From Archangium lansingense (GTDB lineage: Bacteria > Myxococcota > Myxococcia > Myxococcales > Myxococcaceae), in the NCBI RefSeq assembly GCF_026626635.1, contig NZ_JAPNKA010000001.1, positions 1,426,001 through 1,490,000 on the forward strand: DNA of 64,000 nucleotides. Reading direction: 5' to 3'. Positions 45,662-54,315 of the stretch are shown in pieces. Numbering within the stretch: position 1 is the stretch's first letter; every line of letters begins with the position of its first letter. Both the position numbers and the translations under genes were made by a program. Under the pieces are notes generated by a model. The model had not been told where the DNA came from, did no database searches, and saw nothing but the letters and a program-made list of their open reading frames with translations.

Positions 45662-46865
45662 GGTGGGTGCCCGTCAGGTAGCGCTCGCGGACGAACGCCT
45701 CCAGCCGGTCGAAGGCCATGGTGAGGATGTCCTCCGGCGGGAGGAACACCACCCGGAAGTGCTGCGTGCCGGCTTTCTGCCCGAAGCCGCTGCCGTGGAC
45801 GAAGAGCACTCCCGTCTCTCGCAGCAGCGACAGCACGAACTGCTCGTCATCCGTCACGCCGGGCAACTGGAGGCGGACCATCGCGTAGAACGCGGCGGCC
45901 GGCTCCACCACGGACAGGCCGGGGGTGGCGTTGATGCGGCGCACCATCAGGTCACGCCGCGAGCGCATCCGCTTCATCATCTCCGGGATGTGCTCCTGCG
46001 GCCCCTCCAGCGCTGGCTGGATGGCGTACTGCTGCGGGGCGGGCGCGCACAACCGGGCATCCGCCAGCCGCATCACCGCGCTCTTGAGCTCCGGCATCAG
46101 GTGCGAGTTGCAGAAGACGAGCCACCCCATCCGCCAGCCACAGGCCACGTACGCCTTGGACAGGCCGTTGAAGGTGATGATGGGCACGTCCGTCGCCAGC
46201 GACGCGGTGGGGGTGTGTGCCTTGTCGTAGAGCAGCTTGTCGTAGATTTCGTCGGAGAGGATGACCAGCCCGCGCCGCCGGGCGAGCTCCAGCAGCCCCT
46301 CCAGCACCTTGCGGTCGAGCACCGCGCCCGTGGGGTTGTTGGGGTTGCACAGCAGGAGCGCGCGGGTGCTGGGCGTGCACAGCGCGTCGATCTCCTCCAG
46401 GTCCAACGTCCAGCCGTGCTCCTCGTCCAGGGTGTAGGGCACGCCTCGGGCGCTGAGCTTGGCCATGAGCGCGCTGTAGAGCGGGTAGCCGGGGCAGGGC
46501 AGCAGCACGCTGTCCCCGGGCTCCAGCAGCGCCGTGAGGGCCAGCTCCAGTGCCTCGCTGGCGCCGCTGGTGACCACCACGTCCGAGGGCGCGACGCCGG
46601 GGATTCCAATGCGCGTGCACTCGCGGGCGATGGCCTCGCGTGCGGCCGGGATTCCCGCCGAGGGCGCATAGCCGTTGTGCCCGTCCCGCATCGCCCGGTG
46701 CACCGCCTCGATGAGGTGTGGCGGCGTCTGGAAGTCGAACTTCAGCGGATCCCCGATGTTCAGGAAGAGGATGCGCCGGCCTTGGGCTTCCAGGCGGTTC
46801 GCCTCGGCCACGACGTTGCGGATGGCGTATCGGACGTTCTCGATGTGCTTGGCAGGGCGGACCAA
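45651..46865 (-). CDS. alanine aminotransferase-like PLP enzyme
   Basis: 404 residues, class I/II fold. PLP lysine in TFNGLSKAYVACGWRMGW, with CNPNNPTG and VILSDEIYDKLL upstream and FRVVFLPPEDIL near the end. Sequence style (KHIENVRYAIRNVVAEANRLEAQGRRILFLNIGDPLKFDF) matches the AlaA/AlaC type, transferring the amino group between alanine and 2-oxoglutarate or related acids. The start is uncertain: no ATG precedes MVRPAKHIE in frame; the TTG at 46865 is the best choice. It converges on the TPR tail above with an 11-bp overlap. Confidence 0.85.
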   Translation of the reverse strand: MVRPAKHIENVRYAIRNVVAEANRLEAQGRRILFLNIGDPLKFDFQTPPHLIEAVHRAMRDGHNGYAPSAGIPAAREAIARECTRIGIPGVAPSDVVVTSGASEALELALTALLEPGDSVLLPCPGYPLYSALMAKLSARGVPYTLDEEHGWTLDLEEIDALCTPSTRALLLCNPNNPTGAVLDRKVLEGLLELARRRGLVILSDEIYDKLLYDKAHTPTASLATDVPIITFNGLSKAYVACGWRMGWLVFCNSHLMPELKSAVMRLADARLCAPAPQQYAIQPALEGPQEHIPEMMKRMRSRRDLMVRRINATPGLSVVEPAAAFYAMVRLQLPGVTDDEQFVLSLLRETGVLFVHGSGFGQKAGTQHFRVVFLPPEDILTMAFDRLEAFVRERYLTGTHLKA

Positions 46866-47025
46866 AGGAACCCTCGATGATGGATGGGAACATCTACCAC
46901 CCGGTTCGCGCTTCGTCCTGGCTGCTCTCCTGCCGTGCCACCTGGCGGAGGTGGGGTCCGGCCTCGCCTCGTGACGCGGGCGAGGCCGAATCCGGAAGCA
47001 CTTCGGGTCTCTGTCTGGCGACAAC

Positions 47026-47258
47026 ATGAAGAGCTGGAAGCCTGGACTCACCCTGGGACTCGTCGCGGGCGCTCTCTCCGGTGGCATGGCGATGGGGGCC
47101 AGCAGTCCCTCGACGGCGCCCCTTGTGTGGGGTGCCGCACCAACTGGCAGCGGTGCGTGACCCGCTGCAATGGCAACACGAGCTGCCAGGCCCTGTGCGC
47201 CGATGACTACGACACCTGCATGAGCCTGTGCACCTACGACTACCCGCTCCCTCCGTGA
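47026..47258 (+). pseudogene. cysteine-rich secreted peptide with a frameshift in a G run
   Basis: The ATG frame gives a good signal peptide (MKSWKPGLTLGLVAGALS) but stops at 47160. The +1-shifted frame reads GGQQSLDGAPCVGC then a cysteine-rich tail (C-x2-C-x6-C-x3-C-x5-C-x3-C-x6-C-x3-C) ending at 47258. One extra G in the GGGGG run at 47094-47099 would join them into a 77-residue exported peptide with three CxxxC motifs and eight cysteines. The shift may be a real mutation, a variable G tract or a sequencing error. No family recognised. Confidence 0.6.
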
Positions 47259-47283
47259 TGCTCCTGGAGGTTGTCCCAGATAA

Positions 47284-47297
47284 GGACAGAAATGTCC
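47284..47297. promoter_or_regulatory. GGACA-GAAA-TGTCC inverted repeat
   Basis: A perfect inverted repeat (GGACA at 47284-47288, TGTCC at 47293-47297), with a further GGACA half-site at 47305-47309. It lies in AT-richer DNA ~90 bp upstream of the candidate small RNA. Operator role inferred from symmetry only. Confidence 0.35.
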
Positions 47298-47384
47298 GAT
47301 TTTAGGACAGGCATGAACTGCGTGAACAAACCCATGGAATTACGATGGATTTGGGTGGATTTGTCACGGAGCGTTACATTTATG

Positions 47385-47583
47385 CGATGAAGGAGTGGAG
47401 CCCTGACGCACCGGGTCAGTGTTGGCGCCCCAGCAATATCGAGGGGTTGGCTGCTGGCACGCCAAGTGCTTAAGAGAGGCCTACACCCCGAGGCAGGCCG
47501 TCAACTCCTCCTCCTCTGACGGCCCGCTATGGTGCGCGGCGGGTGAGCCTCCCCCAGAGGGCTCGCCCGCCGCTGTTTTTTTT
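47385..47583 (+). ncRNA. candidate small RNA (or small-peptide mRNA) with strong terminator
   Basis: A promoter-like TTGGGT (47351-47356) with 17-18 bp spacing to TTACATT (47374-47380) precedes a ~200-bp stretch ending in a very strong terminator. The stretch has a hairpin around CCCAGCA/TGCTGG (47431-47460) and an unpaired pyrimidine run CTCCTCCTCCTCT (47506-47518) that is complementary to Shine-Dalgarno sequences. It also contains a 28-codon frame at 47387-47473 (MKEWSPDAPGQCWRPSNIEG...), without a clear upstream ribosome-binding site. The transcript is inferred, not shown. Confidence 0.45.
47536..47583 (+). terminator. strong rho-independent terminator
   Basis: 14-bp stem (GCGGCGGGTGAGCC at 47536-47549 with GGCTCGCCCGCCGC at 47560-47573, one G-T pair) with a 10-base loop, then TG and eight T (47576-47583). 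Oriented on the plus strand, so it does not serve the efflux operon, which reads leftward. Confidence 0.9.
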
Positions 47584-47665
47584 GGCGGGCCAGGTGGGCG
47601 CGGACTCGAAGAGTTCCTGCACGGCCCGCGGTCCTGCTCATCAATCTTCAATGCCGTGACGCCCT

Positions 47666-50600
47666 TCACCTCTCATGGTGCTTGAGCAGCTTCGTGCGGG
47701 CCGTCTCCACCAGTGTGTACAGCACGGGGATGAAGATGAGGTTGACGAAGGTGGACAGCAGCATGCCACCGAACACCGCCGTGCCCAGCGACTTGCGCGA
47801 GGCGGCACCCGCGCCCGTGGCAATCACCAATGGCACCACGCCCAGCAAGAAGGCGAAGGACGTCATGATGATGGGCCTCAGCCGCGTGTCGGCCGCTTGA
47901 ATGGCTGAGTCCACCACGCTCTTGCCTTGATGACGCAGCTGCTCGGCGAACTCCACGATGAGCACCGCGTTCTTGCTGGACAGGCCCACCAGCATCAGCA
48001 GACCGACCTGACAGAAGACGTCGTTGGCGAGCCCTCGCAGGTACTGGAAGCCCAGCGCGCCGAGGATGGCCACCGGCACCGCCAGCATGATGACGAAGGG
48101 CAGGGCGAAGCTCTCGTACTGCGCCGACAGCACCAGGAAGACGAAGACGACGCCCAAGGCGAAGATGAGCGCCACCTTGCCCGCGGACTGCTTCTGCTCG
48201 AGCGACAGACCCGTCCACTCGAAGGTGAAGCCGGCGGGCAGGCCCTGGCGGGCGACGGCCTCCATGGCCTCCAGTGCCTGGCCCGTGCTGACCCCGGGCG
48301 CGCCCTGTCCGTTGATGGTGGCGGAGCGGAACAGGTTGTAGTGCTGGATGTTCTGCGCGGTGGTGACGGGCTCTACCTTCACGAGGCTCTCCAGCGGCAC
48401 CATGTCCCCCTGCGCCGAGCGCACGTAGAAGGCGGAGATGTCCCGGGGCTCGTTGCGGAAGGGCATGGCCGCTTGCACGTAGACGCGGTAGACGCGGTTG
48501 GCGAAGGTGAAGTCGTTGACGTACTGGCTGCCCATGTAGACCTGCAGCGTGGAGTAGAGCGAGTCGAGCGACACGCCGAGCGACTTGGCCTTCTCCCGGT
48601 CCACCGACACGTTGAGCAGCGGGGTGCTCGCCGTATAGGAGGAGAAGACGCCGCGCAGGTCCTGTGACTGGTTGGCCCGCGCCGAGAGCTGCTGTGTGGC
48701 CGCGGCCAGCTCGGCCAGCGAGTGGTTGCCCTGCTGGTCCTCCAGGACGAACTCGAAGCCGCCCACGCTGCCCACGCCGCGGATGGTGGGGGGCTGGAAG
48801 GGCAGCACGCGCGCTCCGGGGATGGAGGCGAAAGGCCCTCGTAGCCGGTTCACCAGCCCGGCCACGCTCTGCTCCTTCTCTTTGCGCTCCTCCCAGGGCC
48901 GGAGGTTGATGAAGAGGACGCCGTAGTTCGGGCCGGTGCCCAGCAGGGAGAAGCCGCCCACGGTGAAGATGTCCGCTACCTCCTTCTGCTTGCGCAGCAC
49001 CTCCTCCGCCTGAAGGAGCACCTGCCGCGTGTAGTCCAGCGACGTGCCCTCGGGACCCTGGACGGCGACGATGAGGTAGCCCTGGTCTTCCTCGGGGATG
49101 AAGCCGGTGGGCATGACGCGGTAGAGCAGCGCCGTGAGGCCCAGGAGCACCACGAAGGCGCCCAGCACTGCCCATCGCAGGCCAGGCCGCAGCAACCGAC
49201 CCAGGAAGCGGGCATACCCGCGCCGGAAGGCGTCCATGCCCTGGTCCACCCAGTGGAAGATGCGCCACTTCTGGCCCTCGTGCGCGCGCAGCAGCCGGGC
49301 GCATAGCGCGGGGGACAGCGTGAGGGCCACCAGGGCCGACAGGCTGATGGAGAAGGCGAGGGTGAGCGCGAACTGCCGGTAGATGGAGCCCGTGGTGCCT
49401 GGGAAGAAGGCCACCGGGACGAACACCGCGGAGAGCACCAGTGCGATCGCCACCACCGCGCCGCCCACCTGCTTCATGCTCCGGTGGGTTGCCTCGCGCG
49501 CGGGTACGTTCTCCTCCACCATGACGCGCTCGACGTTCTCGATGACCACGATGGCGTCGTCCACCACCAGGCCCGTGGCCAGCGTCAGGCCAAAGAGCGT
49601 CAGCGTGTTGAGCGAGAAGCCGAACGCGCTCACGAAGGCGAAGGTGCCCACCAGCGACACCGGCAGCGTCGTGGCCACCACGAGGATGCTGCGCCAGCCG
49701 TGCAGGAAGATGAAGATGACGAAGATGACCAGCACGATGGCCTCCGCCAGCGTTTGCAGCACCTCCTCGATGGAGGCCTGCACCGCCCTCGTGGTGTCGA
49801 AGGCGCTCTCGTAGACCATGCCCGGCGGGAAGTTGCCCTTGAGCCGCTCCAGCTCGGCCACCACGCCTTCGCGCACCTCCAGCGCGTTGGAGCCGGGGAG
49901 CTGGAAGATGCCCAGGCCCACCGCGTCCCGGCCGTTGAAGCGCAGAAGCTGGTTGTAGTTCTCCGCCCCCAGCTCCACCCGGCCCACGTCCTTCACCTGC
50001 ACCAGCGAGCCGTCCCCGCCGCGCTGCAGGACGATGTCCCCGAATTGCTCCGGCGTGGAGAGCTGGCCAAGCACCTGCACGTTGATTTGATACGTCTGCC
50101 CCTGGGGCGAGGGCGGCTGGCCCACCTGCCCGGCGGCCACCTGCACGTTCTGCTCGCGCAGCGCGCTCACCACGTCCTGTGCGGTGAGGCTCCGGCTCGC
50201 CAGCTTCGTGGGGTCCAACCACAGCCGCATGGCGAAGCGGCGCTCGCCGAAGATGCGCACATCGCCCACGCCGTTCACGCGCAGCAGGGCATCGCGGATG
50301 TAGACGTCCGCGTAGTTGCTGAGGAAGCCGGTGTCGTAGCGCCCCTCCTTGTCATACAGCCCGAAGGACATGAGCAGCTGCGACTGCGTCTTGTTGATGG
50401 TGATGCCCAGCGCGTTCACCTCGGCGGGCAGTCGTGCCGAGGCGGTGGCCACTCGGTTCTGTACGTCCACCGCGGCGACGTCCAGGTCTCGCTCCGGCTC
50501 GAAGGTGACGGTGATGGTGCTGGTGCCGTTGTTGCTGCTGGTGGAGGAGATGTAGCGCATGCCCTCCAGGCCGTTGAGCTGGCGCTCCAGCACCGTCGTC

Positions 50601-50785
50601 ACCGCGCTCTCCACCACCTCCGCGGAGGCGCCGATGTACGTGGACGTCACCGTCACCTGCGGCGCCGCGAGGTTGGGGTACTGCTCGATGGGCAGGCTGG
50701 GGATGGAGATGGCCCCCACCAGGGTGATGAGGATGGAGACGACGCTGGCGAAGATGGGCCGGCGGATGAAGAAGTCGGAGAACAT
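47666..50785 (-). CDS. RND (HAE1-type) efflux pump inner-membrane transporter
   Basis: Proton-driven exporter of drugs or other hydrophobic compounds. 1039 residues, 12 transmembrane helices, two large periplasmic loops. N-terminus MFSDFFIRRPIFASVVSILITL and segments such as GLVVDDAIVVIENVERVM (proton relay acidic residues), RGVGSVGGFEFVLED and LMLVGLSSKNAVLIVEFAEQL are typical of AcrB/MexB-type pumps. It is the last gene of a three-gene operon; the adaptor ends 6 bp upstream. Confidence 0.95.
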   Translation of the reverse strand: MFSDFFIRRPIFASVVSILITLVGAISIPSLPIEQYPNLAAPQVTVTSTYIGASAEVVESAVTTVLERQLNGLEGMRYISSTSSNNGTSTITVTFEPERDLDVAAVDVQNRVATASARLPAEVNALGITINKTQSQLLMSFGLYDKEGRYDTGFLSNYADVYIRDALLRVNGVGDVRIFGERRFAMRLWLDPTKLASRSLTAQDVVSALREQNVQVAAGQVGQPPSPQGQTYQINVQVLGQLSTPEQFGDIVLQRGGDGSLVQVKDVGRVELGAENYNQLLRFNGRDAVGLGIFQLPGSNALEVREGVVAELERLKGNFPPGMVYESAFDTTRAVQASIEEVLQTLAEAIVLVIFVIFIFLHGWRSILVVATTLPVSLVGTFAFVSAFGFSLNTLTLFGLTLATGLVVDDAIVVIENVERVMVEENVPAREATHRSMKQVGGAVVAIALVLSAVFVPVAFFPGTTGSIYRQFALTLAFSISLSALVALTLSPALCARLLRAHEGQKWRIFHWVDQGMDAFRRGYARFLGRLLRPGLRWAVLGAFVVLLGLTALLYRVMPTGFIPEEDQGYLIVAVQGPEGTSLDYTRQVLLQAEEVLRKQKEVADIFTVGGFSLLGTGPNYGVLFINLRPWEERKEKEQSVAGLVNRLRGPFASIPGARVLPFQPPTIRGVGSVGGFEFVLEDQQGNHSLAELAAATQQLSARANQSQDLRGVFSSYTASTPLLNVSVDREKAKSLGVSLDSLYSTLQVYMGSQYVNDFTFANRVYRVYVQAAMPFRNEPRDISAFYVRSAQGDMVPLESLVKVEPVTTAQNIQHYNLFRSATINGQGAPGVSTGQALEAMEAVARQGLPAGFTFEWTGLSLEQKQSAGKVALIFALGVVFVFLVLSAQYESFALPFVIMLAVPVAILGALGFQYLRGLANDVFCQVGLLMLVGLSSKNAVLIVEFAEQLRHQGKSVVDSAIQAADTRLRPIIMTSFAFLLGVVPLVIATGAGAASRKSLGTAVFGGMLLSTFVNLIFIPVLYTLVETARTKLLKHHER

Positions 50786-50791
50786 GGGCGC

Positions 50792-52015
50792 TCACTTCCC
50801 CCCGTCCGGGCTCGGAGCCGTGCCCGCGTCCCCAGCGCCACCCGTGCCCGCATCCGCCGCGCCGCCCACACCCGGCCCTTCACCTGGCAGGTGCTTCACG
50901 GGCCTGGGCTGGATGGGCTGCCCATCCTGTAGCAGCTGCAACGAGCCGACGATGACCTGCGTTCCCTCCTCCAAACCCTCCAGCAGCTCGTAATAGTTGC
51001 CCTGGAGCCCGCCCAGTTTCACCGGCCGGCGCTGCGCCACCATGGAGCCGCCGTCGCCCTGCACCGCCACCATGGCGAAGTACTGGCTGCTCTGCTGCGT
51101 CACCGCGAAGCTGGGCAGCCGCAGGGCCTCGCGCGTGGCGTACACCACCTGGGCGTGCACCACCTGGCCTGCGAGCAGCCCATGCGTGTTGTCGAAGGCT
51201 GCCTTCAGCTCCACCAACTGCGTGCGCGGGTCCGGCGTGGGGGCCACGAAGAAGACGGGAGCGCTCACCAATGGCTGGCCCTCGTCGTCCAACACCGCCA
51301 CTTGCGTGCGACCGACCTTCACCTCCGCGGCACGCTCGGGTGGCACCGCGACGGACACCTCCAGCGCCCGGCTCTGGTCCACGTTCGTCAGCACCGTCTG
51401 CGGGGTGACGTAGTCGCCCACCTTCACGGGGATGTCGCCCACCACGCCGGCGAAGGGCGCTTCCACCCGGTAGTAGCCGAGCTCCACCTGCTGTGCCTGG
51501 AGCTGGGCCTCTGCCGCGCGCGCGCTGGCCTCGGCCGCCGCTGCCTGGGCCTCCGCCTGCTCATAATCCTGCCGGCTCATGAGCCCCTCGCTCAGCAGCT
51601 GCTCGGCGCGCTGGCGGGTGCTGCGCGCGAACTGCCGCTGGGCCAGGGCCGAGGCGCGCTGGGCCCGGGCGCCCTGCAAGCCCGCGCGCTCGCGCCTCGG
51701 GTCCACCTCCAGCAAGGGCTGGCCCTGCTTCACCTGCTGGCCCGGCTTCACGGAGATGCGCTGCACGTAGCCGGCCACTTGCGGATAGACGGTGATGCTG
51801 CGTCGGGAGATGAGCGTTCCCAGGTACTCGCCCGTGTCTCGCACCTGGCCCGGTCGCAGCTCCATCACGTCCACCTGCATCGCCTGGGCGCCTCCGGGCC
51901 CTCCATGACCTCCGGCTCCGCCCTGCGGCCCTCCCTGTCCTGGCGAGCGCTGACACCCGGCCAGGACCAGGGCCACCAGCCAGACTCCCCACACTCCCTG
52001 CCTCACCAGTCGCAT
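50792..52015 (-). CDS. RND efflux periplasmic adaptor (MexE/AcrA-type) lipoprotein
   Basis: 407 residues. Lipoprotein signal (LVALVLAGC, Cys about 21), then a glycine-rich linker, barrel-sandwich half VYPQVAGYVQRISVKPGQQVKQGQPLLEVD, an alpha-hairpin (about 120-180) and second lipoyl half YYRVEAPFAGVVGDIPVKVGDYV. The beta-barrel and membrane-proximal parts follow to about 360; the tail is low-complexity Gly/Asp/Ala. It links the pump to the TolC channel. The start (ATG 52015) overlaps the TolC stop by 13 bp, so the genes are translationally coupled. Confidence 0.92.
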   Translation of the reverse strand: MRLVRQGVWGVWLVALVLAGCQRSPGQGGPQGGAGGHGGPGGAQAMQVDVMELRPGQVRDTGEYLGTLISRRSITVYPQVAGYVQRISVKPGQQVKQGQPLLEVDPRRERAGLQGARAQRASALAQRQFARSTRQRAEQLLSEGLMSRQDYEQAEAQAAAAEASARAAEAQLQAQQVELGYYRVEAPFAGVVGDIPVKVGDYVTPQTVLTNVDQSRALEVSVAVPPERAAEVKVGRTQVAVLDDEGQPLVSAPVFFVAPTPDPRTQLVELKAAFDNTHGLLAGQVVHAQVVYATREALRLPSFAVTQQSSQYFAMVAVQGDGGSMVAQRRPVKLGGLQGNYYELLEGLEEGTQVIVGSLQLLQDGQPIQPRPVKHLPGEGPGVGGAADAGTGGAGDAGTAPSPDGGK

Positions 52016-53409
52016 GCCGCCTCCACCAGGAATGCCTCGATCCGCGCCTGGAACAGCTGGAACTCCCTCACCACCAGATTCAGCTCCGCCTGCCGCAGCG
52101 CCGCCGCGGACACCACCAGGTCCTGACTCGTCCCGGTGCCCACCTCGAAGGCTCGGCGGGTGAGCCGGTCGTTCTCCGCTGCGAGCTCGCGCCCCCGGGT
52201 GGCGATCTCCTGCTCCGCCCGCGCCACGTCCAACTCGCGCCGCACCTGCCGCACCTCGACTGTGGCCGCGCGCTGCCTCCCCACCACGTCCTGGCGCACT
52301 GTCTCCTCCTGGGCCCGGGCCTGGCGCACGCGGCCTCCGCGCGCTCCTCCCTCGTAGAAGGGCAGGGTGAGCACCGCGCCGATGTTCCACACGGGCACTC
52401 GCGCGAAGCCCGGGTCCACCGTGAGGCCCACCACCGTGCTCTGCGCCTCCAATGTGGGGATGTACTGCGCCTGTGCCGTCGACACGTCGTGCCCGGCTGC
52501 CTCGAGCTGCGCGCGCGACGCCGCCAGGTCCGGCCGCTCCTCCAGCGACGGGAGGCTCCGGCACTGCTGCCGGCCGCGGTTGAACAGCTCCTCCAGGGAC
52601 ACGTTCCGCGCCAGCCCCACTGGCTGATCCTGGCCCAATATCAGCGCCAGGGCATCGCGCGACTCCTGCAGCGAGTTGTCTCCAGACACCACCAACGAGC
52701 GTGCCGACTCCGCGTCCTGCCGCAGGCGGATGACGTCGAGCTGGGTTCCTGCGCCCAGCTCCAACCGCCGCTCGGCGAGCGCCAGCCGCTCCAGGGCGGA
52801 GCGCAGGTTGACGCGGTTCACCTCGGCGAGCCGCTCGGCGGAGGCCTCCCGCGCCAGCGCTCGGGCGAGCTCACCGGTGAGCTGGCGCCGCGTCTCCTCC
52901 AGCGACAGCTCGGCGGCGCGGCGTGAGGCGCTGGTCGAGCGCAGGGATTGGATGGCGCTCCAGTCGAACAGGGGCACGGAGGCCGTCACCGTGGCGGTGC
53001 CCAGGGGCGAGGTGGGCAGGGGGCCGTCCCCACCGCCACCGCTGACTCCTCCGCCGATACCCCCTCCACCAATGCCGCCGCCGAGGAAGGGCGTCGAGCT
53101 CGGGTTGATCACGTTGTATTGGACACCGGCCGAACCGGCGACAGTGGGCAGCAGTCCGGCGAGCGCCACGCGCCGCAGTCCCGCGGCGGACTCCACGCGG
53201 GCCAGTGCGACGCGCAGGTCCGTGGAGCGCTGGCGCAGCAACTCAAGGGCCTCGTCCCACGAGCCCACCAATATTGGAGCCGGAGGCACGGGCTCCAGCA
53301 GCGGGTCGGAGACCTGGGGTTGGAAGGGAGGAGGCACGGCCGTGGGCTGCTGCGCTCCGGCGGGGAGGCTGGCGTGCCAGAGCAGGGCTGTGAGCAGGAG
53401 GGCAGTCAT
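52003..53409 (-). CDS. TolC-like outer-membrane efflux channel
   Basis: 468 residues from MTALLLTALLWHASLPAGAQ (signal peptide). Two structural repeats of long helices and strands are visible: first half WDEALELLRQRSTDLRVALARVESAAGLRR, second half RPDLAASRAQLEAAGHDVSTAQAQYIPTLEAQ and VRQARAQEETVRQDVVGRQRAATVEVRQVRREL. A glycine-rich loop (GGGIGGGGIGGGVSGGGG) is inserted near 115-135. TTG 53445, preceded closely by GGAGG, is an alternative start. It is first in the efflux operon; the 18-bp inverted repeat lies 56 bp upstream. Confidence 0.9.
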   Translation of the reverse strand: MTALLLTALLWHASLPAGAQQPTAVPPPFQPQVSDPLLEPVPPAPILVGSWDEALELLRQRSTDLRVALARVESAAGLRRVALAGLLPTVAGSAGVQYNVINPSSTPFLGGGIGGGGIGGGVSGGGGDGPLPTSPLGTATVTASVPLFDWSAIQSLRSTSASRRAAELSLEETRRQLTGELARALAREASAERLAEVNRVNLRSALERLALAERRLELGAGTQLDVIRLRQDAESARSLVVSGDNSLQESRDALALILGQDQPVGLARNVSLEELFNRGRQQCRSLPSLEERPDLAASRAQLEAAGHDVSTAQAQYIPTLEAQSTVVGLTVDPGFARVPVWNIGAVLTLPFYEGGARGGRVRQARAQEETVRQDVVGRQRAATVEVRQVRRELDVARAEQEIATRGRELAAENDRLTRRAFEVGTGTSQDLVVSAAALRQAELNLVVREFQLFQARIEAFLVEAACDW

Positions 53410-53464
53410 GACAGGCCGCCCACGTTGATGCCTGCTGCTGCGCAATGCCTCCTACCGAGGGGCA

Positions 53465-53482
53465 GTCCTGACACATCAGGAC
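53465..53482. promoter_or_regulatory. 18-bp inverted repeat upstream of the efflux operon
   Basis: GTCCTGA-CACA-TCAGGAC, a perfect inverted repeat (7-bp arms, 4-bp spacer), 56 bp before the tolC-like ATG. Length and symmetry suit a TetR- or MarR-type repressor operator. No regulator gene of these families is nearby, so the regulator would be encoded elsewhere. Confidence 0.55.
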
Positions 53483-53589
53483 ATTGTGTGTGCCCGGTAG
53501 CGAGCACTTGCGTCACCCTGGCGCAGGAATGCGACAGCGGGACGAGGCGGATGCTCGCCAGTGGGCACTCGAGTCCCGGTGTTTCGGCG

Positions 53590-54138
53590 TCAGCTCAGGT
53601 CTTTCGAGGCCGTCCTCGGCTCCTCCACGGGCCGGGGTTGGCCGAGGCAGTCGGTGTCTGGAGGAGGCGCGCGGGTGGTGCGGGGCCGGTACTCCCAATG
53701 CCACGGCTCGGAGGGCACGGTGCGTCGGAAGCCATGGCGGCACGCGTTGGCCGCGAGCCAGCGGTAGGTAGGCGACTCCTCGTCCCCTACGACTACGTCC
53801 ACCGCGAGGCCCCGCTGGTGGTTGGAGCGGCCGGGGCGTGCGGCCTTGGGGCCCAGGCCCTTGCGGTAGCGTTCGTAGAGGAGGCGCTGCTCCTTCCGGG
53901 TGCGGTAGCCGCTGGTCACCCAGAGCCAGATGCCCTCCGAGCGGGCCGCGGTGGCCATCCGTTGAAAGGAGGCCGCGGCGTCACGGCGCAGCGACTCACC
54001 GCCGGGAAGTTTGACGAGGTGCCTGGCGGTAGCCGTCTTCGCCCGTTTGCGTTTCGCGTCCGCGGCGGGCGCGAGATCGGGAACGAGCAGGCACACGAGG
54101 GCTAGCAGGAGGCTCCAGCGGAGCGGCGGGAACGGCAT
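53590..54138 (-). CDS. M15-family (VanY-like) D-Ala-D-Ala carboxypeptidase
   Basis: 182 residues with signal peptide (to about residue 26, PAADAKR). It has the zinc pocket of the peptidoglycan-trimming M15B/C peptidases: SGYRT (76-80), SNHQRGLAVDV with H107 and D114, and EPWHWEY with H147. It cuts D-Ala-D-Ala ends or cross-linked peptidoglycan in the periplasm or, if secreted, prey walls. Start ATG 54138 with AGGAA upstream; longer in-frame starts exist (54186). Confidence 0.87.
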   Translation of the reverse strand: MPFPPLRWSLLLALVCLLVPDLAPAADAKRKRAKTATARHLVKLPGGESLRRDAAASFQRMATAARSEGIWLWVTSGYRTRKEQRLLYERYRKGLGPKAARPGRSNHQRGLAVDVVVGDEESPTYRWLAANACRHGFRRTVPSEPWHWEYRPRTTRAPPPDTDCLGQPRPVEEPRTASKDLS

Positions 54139-54315
54139 GGGGCGGTTCCTGTCCAGGGGGGCAGGAGAGGGTGCTCTCACATTCATTCCCGGAATGCGAG
54201 CAGGCGGCCGGGCAGGCGCCACGTGGTCCGCTGGCTTCAAACCGCTCTGAAACCAGGCTCAACAGGGGGGTGGCTCGTCTGGCCGTCTGCTCTCCCGGTA
54301 GAGTGAGGGCCTCCC

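Noticed and set aside
49484..50932. A 482-codon frame antisense to the RND transporter
   Set aside because: No motif and biased composition; shadow of the transporter gene.
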